From: Alphaproteobacteria bacterium
GTDB lineage: Bacteria > Pseudomonadota > Alphaproteobacteria > Rs-D84
DNA: 64,000 nucleotides
Reading direction: 5' to 3'
Assembly: GCA_017528045.1 (NCBI GenBank)
Contig: JAFXPG010000005.1
Span: 1 to 64,000 of the forward strand
How positions within the stretch are numbered: the first letter of the stretch is position 1; each line of letters opens with the position of its first letter. This document shows, piece after piece, positions 8,260 through 17,961 of this stretch. Under the pieces are notes generated by a model. That model did no database searches and was not told where the DNA came from. It saw only the letters and a program-made list of their open reading frames with translations. The position numbers were made by a program, and so were the translations under genes.

Positions 8260-9082
8260 CTATTTTTATTAAATCATATGCATTTTTTTCACATGTTTTA
8301 TCATCAGAAGGTGCATATTCAACAAATTCAAAATTAATCGCATCTTTGAATTCATTAACAAAAGCTTTTGCACAATCTAAAGATAAACCGTTTGGTTCTG
8401 GAACCCAAACATCTTTAAAGTCTTTTGGATCAATTCCATCAAAATCAAAAGATACAACAAATTTTTTATTTCCAATACGTTCACGTATTTCTTTGAACAC
8501 ATTATTCCAATCAGATTCTGTTTGTAATTGTGATGGTATTTTATGAAAAATATTGTTTTCTTTTACATATTTTATTTCAGCAGGTTCAAAAGAACGTGAT
8601 CCCAAATAAAATAAATTTTCTGGTTTTAAACAAGGTTTCTTTTTACATAAAGATAACCAGCGTTCATCACCTTCACCTAGTAAATGTCTGACGTTTGTTC
8701 CATGTGGTGAACCTGTTGCTTCACGTTTTGAAGATTCTGGCGAATGTATATCAAAATGTGCATCAAAATAAACCAAACATATATCTTCGTTAGGATACTT
8801 ATCAGAAATTGCTGCAAAATGTGAAAAATTTACGGAATGATCACCGCCGATAAAAATGTGTCTTTCTGTAGGTGTATTTGGATATATTTGTTTGTGAACA
8901 TTAAAAGCATCGCCGAATCTGTCTTTCATACAATCTTCCGCACTGACAGAATCTGCTGTTAAAATTTTCCAATCAGCATTTGGAAACATTTTTTGTACTT
9001 TTTTAGGGGCAAAAGCAGGACCGCCATCAATAACTTTGGCAGTAGCCCCACGACTGTATTCTATACCCATAAATTTAATCAT
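8240..9082 (-). CDS. Arginase/agmatinase-family ureohydrolase
   Basis: A 280-residue dinuclear manganese hydrolase that splits a guanidino substrate such as arginine, agmatine or formiminoglutamate. All metal-binding motifs are visible: GGDHS (79-83), DAHFDIH (107-113) and SFDFDGIDP (211-219). The third motif has FDG where most family members have VDA. Substrate cannot be told from sequence alone. The start overlaps the 3' end of the upstream secreted-protein gene by 8 nt. The loop NVRHL near 130 resembles that of arginases. Confidence 0.85.
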   Translation of the reverse strand: MIKFMGIEYSRGATAKVIDGGPAFAPKKVQKMFPNADWKILTADSVSAEDCMKDRFGDAFNVHKQIYPNTPTERHIFIGGDHSVNFSHFAAISDKYPNEDICLVYFDAHFDIHSPESSKREATGSPHGTNVRHLLGEGDERWLSLCKKKPCLKPENLFYLGSRSFEPAEIKYVKENNIFHKIPSQLQTESDWNNVFKEIRERIGNKKFVVSFDFDGIDPKDFKDVWVPEPNGLSLDCAKAFVNEFKDAINFEFVEYAPSDDKTCEKNAYDLIKIVSDTFH

Positions 9083-10022
9083 CGTAATTCTCTATAACAC
9101 TTTCTGCTGCAGATTGAATTCTTTGCAGACTTTTTTCATATACTTCACAATCACGTGCTATTTCAGATTTATAAGCATCACGCATATTAGAAGCCATTGA
9201 ATAACATGCTTTTAAATGGTTAACACAATATTTATGTCCGGTTACAAAAGCATTTTGACCCCGAACACGACTTTCTGTGGTTGACCAATCTATGTTTAAA
9301 GCATTGTCAATATTAACCCAAGGATTATCACCAGTATAAGAACCGATTGTTTCATCCCAATATTCTTTGATTTCTTCATCGGTTGCATCAACGTTGTATT
9401 TCAGTTTGATAATTTGTTGCATCAAATTATCAATTTTATTTTGATATTTGGAATCTATTTGTGCCAATTTAGCACTGCAATAACAACGATTATAAGGCGC
9501 ATCTTCGCGTTCACAAAATGATTCCATACATTCTTTATAATCAGAAAAACAGCGTTGTGATGATATTGCGGTTTTTGAAGAAGAAGTTTTGTTTGTATCA
9601 GAAGATGTATATCTTGATCCCGTTTTTGTTACACCACGTGCAACAACATTTGAAGCAGAAGATTTTCTGCCGATGTTACGTGCGCCACTTACGCCACTGC
9701 GTGCAATGTTTGAACGTGGAACAACTGTGCGATTAGTGTTCATATTTGCGGCATTCGTTGCAGAACGAGCCTTGGTATTTCTTTTAATAACACGACGTTT
9801 ACCAAAACTGGATGTAGAAGAATTGTTACTGGTTTTCATCTGGTTTTGAAAATTTATACCAGTAGTCATATTTGTTGTATCTTGTCTTGTGTTGTTTAAT
9901 GTATAAGGGTACACATTTTCATACAAAGATTTATTTATAAAACGGTTTGGAACTTTGCTGGCTGCAATTGCAGAACCGGCAAACAAAACGGTTAATAAAA
10001 AAACAAAAAATTTCCTTCTCAT
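9075..10022 (-). CDS. Secreted Cys-rich protein, low-complexity N-terminus
   Basis: A 315-residue exported protein of unknown function. A signal peptide (MRRKFFVFLLTVLFAGSAIA, residues 1-20) is followed by a low-complexity Ser/Thr/Asn/Arg-rich stretch up to about 150. Then come a cysteine module with spacing C-x6-C-x4-C (CFSDYKECMESFC) and CYC, a helical part with KIDNLMQQIIKLKYN, and CVNHLKACYSMA. The short-spaced C...KC...C pattern recurs in the secreted proteins at 45407-47122, so these may form a lineage-specific family. The ureohydrolase gene overlaps its 3' end. Confidence 0.7.
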   Translation of the reverse strand: MRRKFFVFLLTVLFAGSAIAASKVPNRFINKSLYENVYPYTLNNTRQDTTNMTTGINFQNQMKTSNNSSTSSFGKRRVIKRNTKARSATNAANMNTNRTVVPRSNIARSGVSGARNIGRKSSASNVVARGVTKTGSRYTSSDTNKTSSSKTAISSQRCFSDYKECMESFCEREDAPYNRCYCSAKLAQIDSKYQNKIDNLMQQIIKLKYNVDATDEEIKEYWDETIGSYTGDNPWVNIDNALNIDWSTTESRVRGQNAFVTGHKYCVNHLKACYSMASNMRDAYKSEIARDCEVYEKSLQRIQSAAESVIENYDD

Positions 10023-10066
10023 GATTGAACATTGTAGAAGTTTTATAAAAAATAAACAAGCATAAA

Positions 10067-10270
10067 TTATTGTCTTTGATTTTCAATAGATTTTTTATAA
10101 TAAAACACAGAATCTGTTTTTATTGAATCGTTAACACTTTTATTTACAACGGTGTATTTTGTATCTTTCTTAAAACTACGAAAAGCGGAAATAAAAGGCA
10201 AAGATAAACAACCAAACAATAAGGTTGTCAAAATATATGTTTGAATATCTTCTTTATTTATTTTGGACAT
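10067..10270 (-). CDS. Small single-pass membrane protein (67 aa)
   Basis: Unknown function. One hydrophobic segment at residues 11-30 (TYILTTLLFGCLSLPFISAF), then a basic and Ser/Lys-rich tail. The ATG lies 3 nt after the stop of the dCMP deaminase gene, so it is probably read from the same mRNA. No family is recognisable and it could be a spurious ORF, but the composition of the membrane segment and the tight spacing favour a gene. Confidence 0.5.
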   Translation of the reverse strand: MSKINKEDIQTYILTTLLFGCLSLPFISAFRSFKKDTKYTVVNKSVNDSIKTDSVFYYKKSIENQRQ

Positions 10271-10273
10271 TGT

Positions 10274-11029
10274 TTAAAAACCTTGTTGTTTTTGATTGTC
10301 TTCTAATTTTTTCTTTATTAAAGGTTGTATTTGTTCTATTAATTGCAAAGACACAGATAAAATATCATTTTCTGTTTGAAGATCGTTGTTTTTATCTTCT
10401 AATTGTTTCATTTTTTTTGTCAATAAAGCAAATAAGTTTCGCATAAGTTTTATAATATCGCTGTTTATCAGGAAATGATTTTCTCTTATTAACTGTAAAA
10501 CGATGATAGAAAACATTTTTTGTTTGAATAATTTTGAAAAATCTTTAAATACCTTATTGTGATCTAAAGCAATATATTCAATGGAAGCTTCTTTGAACAT
10601 TTCTTGAGTATAGGGCAGAGAATCACGCCAATTTCCATTTTTGCCTTTTCTGATTTTATCACCATAAGGTTCCAAATAATATACTCTTTTTATTCCTGAA
10701 TTTATAATAGCTCTGGCACAATCTGCACAAGGAGGCATTGTTACATATAAAGTACAACCTTTTAAAGATACACCGCATAAGCTAGCATTGTATATGGCAT
10801 TTCTTTCTGAATGTTCGTAAAATAAATATTTAAGTGGTCTTATATTACGTTCAGGAACGTCATCGTTAACACCACGTGGCATACCATTATATCCTGTTGA
10901 TCTGATTTCTTTATCTGGACCAACAACGATACATCCTACCTGAGTATTTGGATCTTTTGATAAATTGGCAATAAAAAGTGCAAATTCAATAAAATAATAA
11001 TTCCATTTATCTGAAAAGACAGGTGTCAT
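10274..11029 (-). CDS. dCMP/cytidine deaminase family protein with C-terminal extension
   Basis: Zinc-dependent deaminase, most like deoxycytidylate deaminase, which makes dUMP for thymidylate synthesis. The zinc site is visible: HSERNAIYNA (His73, Glu75) and PPCADCARAII (Cys101, Cys104). N-terminal WNYYFIEFALFIANLSKDPNTQVG and GYNGMPRGVND are typical of the dCMP deaminase group. The catalytic core ends near residue 155. About 95 further residues follow, helical and ending in a coiled coil (MKQLEDKNNDLQTENDILSV) that ordinary dCMP deaminases lack. The tail may serve oligomerisation or partner binding (inference). Confidence 0.8.
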   Translation of the reverse strand: MTPVFSDKWNYYFIEFALFIANLSKDPNTQVGCIVVGPDKEIRSTGYNGMPRGVNDDVPERNIRPLKYLFYEHSERNAIYNASLCGVSLKGCTLYVTMPPCADCARAIINSGIKRVYYLEPYGDKIRKGKNGNWRDSLPYTQEMFKEASIEYIALDHNKVFKDFSKLFKQKMFSIIVLQLIRENHFLINSDIIKLMRNLFALLTKKMKQLEDKNNDLQTENDILSVSLQLIEQIQPLIKKKLEDNQKQQGF

Positions 11030-11099
11030 ATTTGATCCTTATGTTTGTCCTCTCTCAGTTCAAATTGTAATATAAATAGTTGACTTTGCAAGATTTTTG

Positions 11100-11127
11100 T
11101 TAACTTTTGAAAAAAGTATGATATTCT
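11100..11127 (+). promoter_or_regulatory. Promoter giving a probable leaderless era mRNA
   Basis: TTAACT (11100-11105), 16-nt spacer, TATTCT (11122-11127). The expected transcription start falls on or next to the ATG at 11135. No Shine-Dalgarno is present before era. Confidence 0.6.
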
Positions 11128-11134
11128 TTGTTGT

Positions 11135-12025
11135 ATGAGTAAGACATATTCAGGTTTTATTGCTATTATTGGACCGACTAATGCCGGTAAATCTACACTT
11201 ATTAACCAAATTATGGGGCGTAAGGTATCTATTGTTTCTCATAAAGTTCAAACAACCAGAACGCGTTTGCGTGCTATAAAAATGGTTGGGGATAGGCAAT
11301 TGATTTTTGTTGATACACCTGGGGTATTTAAGCCGTCACGTCGTCTGGACAGGGCTATGGTTGGTGCTGCTATGTCTGCGCTGGATGATGCGGATGCTGT
11401 TTTGTTGGTAGTTGATGCTCAAAAAGGGATAACACAAACAATAACAGATTTAATTTTTAAAATAAAAGACCATAAAAATTTATTTGTTGCACTTAATAAA
11501 GTTGATGCTGTTTCAAAATTAGATTTGTTACCAATAGTGGATCAGATTTCAAAAATGGCTGATTTCAAAGAAATATTTATGATATCGGCTTTGAAAAATG
11601 ATGGAATTCAACAAATGTTAGTATCTTTAAGTGAAGTTATGCCACAATCGCCATATTTATTTGAAGCAAAAGATGATGTTGATGTTCCAGATATGTTATA
11701 TTTATCAGAATTAACACGTGAAAAAGTTTATAAATATATTCATCAAGAATTACCATATCATATTAACGTAGTGACTGAAAAAGTTGAAACAGATGAAGAA
11801 GGGGTTTTGGAAATATACCAAAAGATAGTTGTTGCAAATGAAGCACATAAAAAAATAGTTGTTGGTCGTGGTGGTGAACAGTTAAAGAAAATTGGAACTG
11901 CTGCAAGACATGATATACAAGATCAATGGGGTGTAAATGCTAGGTTGCATTTATTCGTCCGTGTTGAAGAAAATTGGGAAAATGTTGCTGAAAATTATAC
12001 TGACCAAGGATTAGAGTTTAAGTAA
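11135..12025 (+). CDS. era: GTPase Era
   Basis: Essential GTPase that binds 16S rRNA near its 3' end and assists 30S assembly. The 296-residue protein has G1 GPTNAGKS (13-20), switch region KVQTTRTRLRAI, G3 DTPGVF, G4 NKVD and a C-terminal KH domain (IVVGRGGEQLKKIGTAARHDI). Length matches the family. It heads a run of genes: the queA ATG follows the era stop without any gap. It seems to lack a 5' leader (see promoter). Confidence 0.96.
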   Translation: MSKTYSGFIAIIGPTNAGKSTLINQIMGRKVSIVSHKVQTTRTRLRAIKMVGDRQLIFVDTPGVFKPSRRLDRAMVGAAMSALDDADAVLLVVDAQKGITQTITDLIFKIKDHKNLFVALNKVDAVSKLDLLPIVDQISKMADFKEIFMISALKNDGIQQMLVSLSEVMPQSPYLFEAKDDVDVPDMLYLSELTREKVYKYIHQELPYHINVVTEKVETDEEGVLEIYQKIVVANEAHKKIVVGRGGEQLKKIGTAARHDIQDQWGVNARLHLFVRVEENWENVAENYTDQGLEFK

Positions 12026-13045
12026 ATGTTACACACATCTGATTTTGATTTTGAATTACCGCCTGAATTGATTGCGTCGCATCCGTTGCATGAAAGGGAT
12101 GCTTCGCGTATGTTGGTTGTTGATGGTAAAGAAATAGCTGATAAACATATTCGTGATTTTATATCGTTCTTGCAACCAGGTGATGTTGTTGTGTTTAATA
12201 ATTCGCGTGTTATCCCGGCACGTTTTGAAGCGGACGGCCACGAAATAACCTTGCATACATCTGTGAACGATAAAGATTGGTGGGGGCTTTGTAAAAAATT
12301 CAATAAAATCAATGTTGATGATACATTAACTATGATTGATGGCACAACATTAAATGTATTAGATAAAGACGATGACAGTGGTTTGTTATTGCATTTTAAT
12401 TGTGATAATGTTTTCGATTTATTGAATAAATACGGAAAAATGCCTTTACCGCCATATATGAAACGTGAAGAAGAAACCGAAGACCGCGAACGTTATCAAA
12501 CCGTATATGCGCAACCTTTGGGATCTATGGCGGCACCAACGGCAGGCCTGCATTTTACCAATGAATTACTTCAAGAAATAGAAAAAGCTGGTGCAAAAAT
12601 TGTAAAAGTAACTTTACATGTCGGGGCAGGGACATGGATGCCTGTAAAAACAGAAAATTTATCTGAACATAAAATGCACAGTGAATGGTGTTGCATTACA
12701 CAAGAGCAGGCAGATATTATAAATAATGCAAAACGTATTATTGCTGTTGGGACAACTTCTATGCGAACATTGGAAAGTGCATCAAAATTAGCTAAAGAAA
12801 ATGGTTTTAATGGACGCGTTCATCCTATATGTCAAACAACAGATATTTTTATTACACCAGGATATAAATTTGGTGCAGTTGATGTTTTGTTAACAAATTT
12901 TCATTTGCCAAAATCAACTTTGTTTATGTTGGTTTCAGCTTTTGCTGGATTGGAAGAAATGAAAAATGCTTATAAACATGCTGTTTCAGAACAATACAGA
13001 TTTTTTAGTTATGGTGATTGTTGTTTATTATTCAAAAAGGATTAA
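12026..13045 (+). CDS. queA: tRNA preQ1(34) S-adenosylmethionine ribosyltransferase-isomerase
   Basis: QueA transfers and isomerises the ribosyl group of SAM onto preQ1 at tRNA position 34, giving epoxyqueuosine. Family blocks are clear over 339 residues: FDFELPPELIASHPLHERDA at the N-terminus, FNNSRVIPARF, LPPYMKREE, MAAPTAGLHFT, HVGAGTWMPVK and YKFGAVDVLLTNFHLPKSTLFMLVSAFAG. Its ATG directly follows the era stop codon. The tgt gene, which acts one step earlier on the same tRNA base, lies two genes downstream. Confidence 0.96.
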   Translation: MLHTSDFDFELPPELIASHPLHERDASRMLVVDGKEIADKHIRDFISFLQPGDVVVFNNSRVIPARFEADGHEITLHTSVNDKDWWGLCKKFNKINVDDTLTMIDGTTLNVLDKDDDSGLLLHFNCDNVFDLLNKYGKMPLPPYMKREEETEDRERYQTVYAQPLGSMAAPTAGLHFTNELLQEIEKAGAKIVKVTLHVGAGTWMPVKTENLSEHKMHSEWCCITQEQADIINNAKRIIAVGTTSMRTLESASKLAKENGFNGRVHPICQTTDIFITPGYKFGAVDVLLTNFHLPKSTLFMLVSAFAGLEEMKNAYKHAVSEQYRFFSYGDCCLLFKKD

Positions 13046-13050
13046 TAAAT

Positions 13051-14325
13051 ATGAATTTTGAACCAAAACTTTATCGTCTTTCAAATGGAATCCCTGTTAT
13101 ATTAGATAATATGGATATAGAAACAGCAACTGTAAATGTTGCTTTTGATACAGGGGCACGTGATGAAAGACCAAATGAATACGGAATAACACATTTTTGT
13201 GAACATGTTTTTTGTTTGGGTTCTAAACGTTTTTTTACAAAAAAAGAAAGAAGAGATTTTTTGGAGAATCATGGTGGAATACGTAATGCTGCAACAGGTT
13301 TAACCAATATAACTTTTTCTGGACGAATAATAGCAGAAAATTTGAATGTTTTATTGAATGTGATAGCAGATATGTTACATAATGCTTTATTTGATTGTGA
13401 ACAAATAGATCTGGAACGTGGTGTTGTTATTGATGAATTACACAGAAATATGGATAAGCCTGGTCGTGAATTTTATAATTTTATAATGAAAAATACGTAT
13501 AATTCTTTTGTACCAAATGGTTTATTAGTTTTAGGAAACGAAGAAAATATAAAATCTTTTACACCAAAACAATTAAAAGAATACATTTCAAATCATTTAT
13601 CTGCAAGAAATTGTGTTATAGTCATATCTGGGCGAATTTTAGATACAGATGCGGTTATAAAACATTTAGATAATTTGTTTTCTTTCTTGCCAAATAAAGA
13701 AGTAGTTAAAGATACTTCAAAAGTTTATACACCATTTATAGGCAATAATAAAGTTAACAGTAATAATGTAAAATTAAATATTTTATGGCCTGTATTATGC
13801 AAAGATACTTATGAAAATAGATATAAAAATAAGTGTATCAGTGTTTTTGATTCTTTTTTTCGTCGAGAATTAATGGAAATTTTACGTAATCAAAATGGTT
13901 TGGTCTATGGGGTTGATAATTCTTCTTGTGGATATCCTCATGATGAGATTTTTGGAATAGGAACAGAAGTTTCTGTTGAAAATATTGAACGTCTTATGGC
14001 TTTGATTGCTAAAACAGCATACAGAATTTATAACGAAAATCCCATAACTCAACAAGAAATAGATAAAATGTTTAATGTGGGTCGTTTAGGAGATGCAGAT
14101 TTTCTGGAAAGTTCAACATACAGATGTGATCAATTAAGTTTCTTTTATCGTTTTTATGGTCGTGTATATGATTTTAACGAAAATATAAAGCAGAAAAAAG
14201 CGGTAAATTCAGAAGATGTTATAAAATATACCCGTGGATATTTTGATGGCGATATGTCAATAATTACCCAAGGTTCAGATTTTAATTGTGATTTAAAACA
14301 AATATGGCAAGATAATTTTAAATAA
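13051..14325 (+). CDS. M16-family zinc peptidase (pitrilysin fold)
   Basis: A 424-residue M16B-type metallopeptidase. The inverted zinc motif HFCEH is at residues 48-52 and the third ligand is Glu129 in VVIDELHRN, 77 residues after the second histidine as expected. The C-terminal half shows the substrate-cage domain with QNGLVYGVDNSSCG. I chose ATG 13051, which has AAAGGA 11 nt upstream; an in-frame start 11 codons earlier would overlap queA. Related proteins process signal or transit peptides, or partner with an inactive paralogue; no second M16 gene is nearby. Confidence 0.88.
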   Translation: MNFEPKLYRLSNGIPVILDNMDIETATVNVAFDTGARDERPNEYGITHFCEHVFCLGSKRFFTKKERRDFLENHGGIRNAATGLTNITFSGRIIAENLNVLLNVIADMLHNALFDCEQIDLERGVVIDELHRNMDKPGREFYNFIMKNTYNSFVPNGLLVLGNEENIKSFTPKQLKEYISNHLSARNCVIVISGRILDTDAVIKHLDNLFSFLPNKEVVKDTSKVYTPFIGNNKVNSNNVKLNILWPVLCKDTYENRYKNKCISVFDSFFRRELMEILRNQNGLVYGVDNSSCGYPHDEIFGIGTEVSVENIERLMALIAKTAYRIYNENPITQQEIDKMFNVGRLGDADFLESSTYRCDQLSFFYRFYGRVYDFNENIKQKKAVNSEDVIKYTRGYFDGDMSIITQGSDFNCDLKQIWQDNFK

Positions 14326-14332
14326 GGAATAA

Positions 14333-15454
<1,122 letters not shown>

Positions 15455-15455
15455 T

Positions 15456-15761
15456 ATGAGAATAAATGTTTCCCCAAGAAAATGTTACACAGAATATGAA
15501 ACAGAAAAAATCAATGATAATCAATACAAAATAACAGCAGTTTATTTTATGTATTCAGGAAACGTTTTGAATGATATATATGCTAAGCGTATAAAGACAT
15601 TCAATTGTGATGTTTCTAAATTGCAAAGACACAAAGTTTTATTACACAACAATATTGTAAGGACATATAGTATGTTATATGCAGAATTAAAAAGAATAGG
15701 TTCTTCTAAAATTGCTGCAGAAGTAGAAGTTGAAAAAAGGATGAGATCTATTCTACGTTAA
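15456..15761 (+). CDS. Hypothetical protein (101 aa) downstream of tgt
   Basis: No family recognised. The start ATG at 15456 lies 1 nt past the tgt stop, with AAAGGTGATT overlapping the end of tgt as ribosome binding site, so it is read with tgt. The product is basic, without membrane segments or a signal peptide, with alternating short strands in the first half (YKITAVYFMYSGNVL) and a helix at the end (SSKIAAEVEVEKRMRSIL). Confidence 0.65.
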   Translation: MRINVSPRKCYTEYETEKINDNQYKITAVYFMYSGNVLNDIYAKRIKTFNCDVSKLQRHKVLLHNNIVRTYSMLYAELKRIGSSKIAAEVEVEKRMRSILR

Positions 15762-15844
15762 AGGAATAATTACAAGTAAAAAATATAAATAAAATTACTT
15801 GAAAAAGTAAAAGTATTTTTAATTCCCGTGGAAAGGATATTTTA

Positions 15845-16231
15845 ATGTTGAATAAACAAATTATACAGAAACCAAATAAAGCAAAATATTTTTATGCTGT
15901 TTTATCTGCTTTTATAACATATATTTTTTCTTGTTTATTGTTTTCTTATATTTATCAAATCTTTGATTTTGACATAAATGCAGGTATAGCATGTTTAATG
16001 TGTTATGGATGTTCGTGTCCATCTGGAATTATATGGTTTGTTAGTTGGCCTGCTTTTATATTAAGTTCTTTGGTTTTTTCTTTAATGTTTCCAAAACGAA
16101 ATAAATATTATAAATTGGTGATTTGGGGTATTTTTTGTGTTATAATAATATGCTGTATATTTTATACAATAGAACATATAAATTTGATAAAAAATATTAT
16201 TAAAGCAAATATTGAATACAGGAGAATGTAA
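15845..16231 (+). CDS. Membrane protein of unknown function (128 aa)
   Basis: Three hydrophobic segments: about 18-38 (AVLSAFITYIFSCLLFSYIY), 55-80 (with SGIIWFVSWPAFILSSLVFSL) and 88-108 (YKLVIWGIFCVIIICCIFY). A Cys-rich turn CLMCYGCSC precedes the second segment. GGAAAGGATA lies before the ATG. It is followed after 2 nt by another membrane-protein gene. No family recognised. Confidence 0.65.
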   Translation: MLNKQIIQKPNKAKYFYAVLSAFITYIFSCLLFSYIYQIFDFDINAGIACLMCYGCSCPSGIIWFVSWPAFILSSLVFSLMFPKRNKYYKLVIWGIFCVIIICCIFYTIEHINLIKNIIKANIEYRRM

Positions 16232-16233
16232 AA

Positions 16234-17220
16234 ATGCCAAAGAAAAAAGAAATAGAAGTTATTGATATGGGTGGCAAAAAAACTGTCGCTAAGAAAGCAT
16301 CTCTTATTACAACAACAAAAAGAACGTTTGCAATTATTACTGTTGTGTGGTTGGTATTTGTTGCATGGTTTCCTTTGTATGTAAAGAATACTTATTCTAG
16401 TCCAATCAAAAAATCTATGGTTGTGTCAATGTTTTTTGATGTACAAAGAAATATACAAAAACAATATGAAAGCTTGTTGGCTGGTATTAAAAAATCTATT
16501 AATTTAGAAAAACCAATAGGTATTGCCATTGATAAAGTAAAAATTGTAGAAGGCGGTGTTAATAAAGTAACAGATACGACAGCAAAAGTAAAACAACAAA
16601 CAAATAAAGTTAAACAAGAAACAGGAAAAGTTTCTGCTTTGACTGGTTTGGCAAATAAGTTTGGTGTAAAAACTGATGGTATTGATAAAGCTGTTAAAGA
16701 AACTAATAAAGCTGTTGCAACTGCTGATAAAAATATCAACAAAGTTGATGCTGTAGCTGAACAGGTTAATAAAAAATTAGATTCTGTAAAAACTGAATTA
16801 GTAAAAGTTTCTCAAACAGAAGTTGATAAAATGATTGATGAAGCAATCAAACATCAATTAGATAAGAATTCTGGTGGTTTGGGAACAACTTTATTAACCA
16901 ATTATGGTATAAAACATGTATATCCTTGGCGTCCATCATCTTGGCCTGTTGCGGTAAAAATATACAACGATCTAGAAAAATCTAATCTTGGTGTTGTTCA
17001 GATATTAACTAATACTGTAAATAAATATTTTAATTATGTAGCATGGGGATTGGTAATTGCAGCTTGGGCAATAGGTTTTGTAATATGGTTGATGGTTGCA
17101 AAAAGGGTAAAATTATTCTTGAAACCGTTCATAGTTTGTCCAAGATGTGGACATACTTTTGGTGATAAACGTACGGCGTTGGGGATTATAAAAGCGTTTC
17201 AGCCGTGGAAATGGTTTTAG
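16234..17220 (+). CDS. Membrane protein with long coiled-coil loop and Cys pair
   Basis: A 328-residue protein with a membrane segment near residues 31-50 (FAIITVVWLVFVAWFPLYV) and another near 268-290 (YVAWGLVIAAWAIGFVIWLM). Between them lies a long Lys/Val/Thr-rich helical stretch (KVTDTTAKVKQQTNKVKQE) typical of a coiled coil that would lie outside the cytoplasm. The C-terminus carries CPRCGH, a half zinc ribbon. Function unknown. It closes the gene run that begins at era and is followed by a strong terminator. Confidence 0.7.
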   Translation: MPKKKEIEVIDMGGKKTVAKKASLITTTKRTFAIITVVWLVFVAWFPLYVKNTYSSPIKKSMVVSMFFDVQRNIQKQYESLLAGIKKSINLEKPIGIAIDKVKIVEGGVNKVTDTTAKVKQQTNKVKQETGKVSALTGLANKFGVKTDGIDKAVKETNKAVATADKNINKVDAVAEQVNKKLDSVKTELVKVSQTEVDKMIDEAIKHQLDKNSGGLGTTLLTNYGIKHVYPWRPSSWPVAVKIYNDLEKSNLGVVQILTNTVNKYFNYVAWGLVIAAWAIGFVIWLMVAKRVKLFLKPFIVCPRCGHTFGDKRTALGIIKAFQPWKWF

Positions 17221-17230
17221 TTTTTTATAG

Positions 17231-17258
17231 CCGCCCAAAATCTGGGCGGTATTTTTTT
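17231..17258 (+). terminator. Intrinsic terminator after the coiled-coil membrane protein
   Basis: CCGCCCA (17231-17237), loop AAATC, TGGGCGG (17243-17249), then TA and seven T. Confidence 0.92.
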
Positions 17259-17271
17259 GTGTTTTTAAAAG

Positions 17272-17299
17272 TTGACAATTAGTGTTTTTGTGTTAAAAT
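17272..17299 (+). promoter_or_regulatory. Promoter for the 125-aa gene
   Basis: TTGACA (17272-17277), 16-nt spacer, TAAAAT (17294-17299). Confidence 0.65.
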
Positions 17300-17334
17300 A
17301 TTTTTCGTCCAATATAAATAGGTGTTTTTGAAAA

Positions 17335-17712
17335 ATGCGTGATAAATATAATGCTTTTGCTAATAAAGTTTTGTTTTGGCCATTGTTGGCTAGTGGTAAT
17401 AATAGTCTTGGTATATCACAAGATAAGTTTATAGAAACAATTTATAAAGAAGCATTTAATTTGTTATATTATTCGTCAATAAATAAACATTTTTCAACTT
17501 TTAATATGGTCTGTATAAGATTAAAAGAAATACGTTTTTATGAAAGTATCAAAATAAAATCACCAGATATGTATAAAAATATGTTGAAAACAAAAGATGT
17601 TTTTTACAAAGATATTGAAAAAAGACGTAAAGAAAACAAAGATTTTAATGAATGTTGGAATGTTTATATGTTGGGTTTTGAATCTGCATATAAAAAAAGC
17701 TTGCAAAGATAA
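17335..17712 (+). CDS. Hypothetical cytoplasmic protein (125 aa)
   Basis: No family recognised. Mostly helical, Lys/Phe/Tyr-rich, without signal peptide or membrane segment. Its own TTGACA/TAAAAT promoter lies 36 nt upstream and AGGTG precedes the ATG weakly. It ends 29 nt before tRNA-Gly, which may be co-transcribed with it. Confidence 0.65.
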   Translation: MRDKYNAFANKVLFWPLLASGNNSLGISQDKFIETIYKEAFNLLYYSSINKHFSTFNMVCIRLKEIRFYESIKIKSPDMYKNMLKTKDVFYKDIEKRRKENKDFNECWNVYMLGFESAYKKSLQR

Positions 17713-17741
17713 AAAAAGTATGTAAGAATAGATCCTGCAAT

Positions 17742-17818
17742 GCGAGCGTAGCTCAGTTGGCTAGAGCGCAACCTTGCCAAGGTTGAGGTCGAGGGTTCGA
17801 GCCCCTTTGCTCGCACCA
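17742..17818 (+). tRNA. tRNA-Gly (anticodon GCC)
   Basis: A full cloverleaf: acceptor GCGAGCG pairs with TGCTCGC; D-arm AGCTCAGTTGGCTAGAGC; anticodon stem CAACC/GGTTG with loop TTGCCAA, anticodon GCC; T-arm GAGGGTTCGAGCCCC. The CCA end (17816-17818) is encoded. A terminator follows at 17827. Confidence 0.97.
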
Positions 17819-17826
17819 AAGTTTTA

Positions 17827-17848
17827 ACACCCGAAAGGGTGTTTTTTA
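17827..17848 (+). terminator. Intrinsic terminator after tRNA-Gly
   Basis: ACACCC, loop GAAA, GGGTGT, then a T run. A stable GNRA-capped hairpin. Confidence 0.92.
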
Positions 17849-17961
17849 TTTGAGTAAATAAGTGGGTAGATAATAGGTATAAAATAAATATTGACAAATA
17901 GTATTTTTTGTGCAATATTATGTTTTGGAAATTAAGTTTTTATAGAGGGTGGGTTTTTAAA

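Noticed and set aside
17664..17915. Minus-strand ORF of 83 codons
   Set aside because: It runs across tRNA-Gly and its terminator in the antisense direction.
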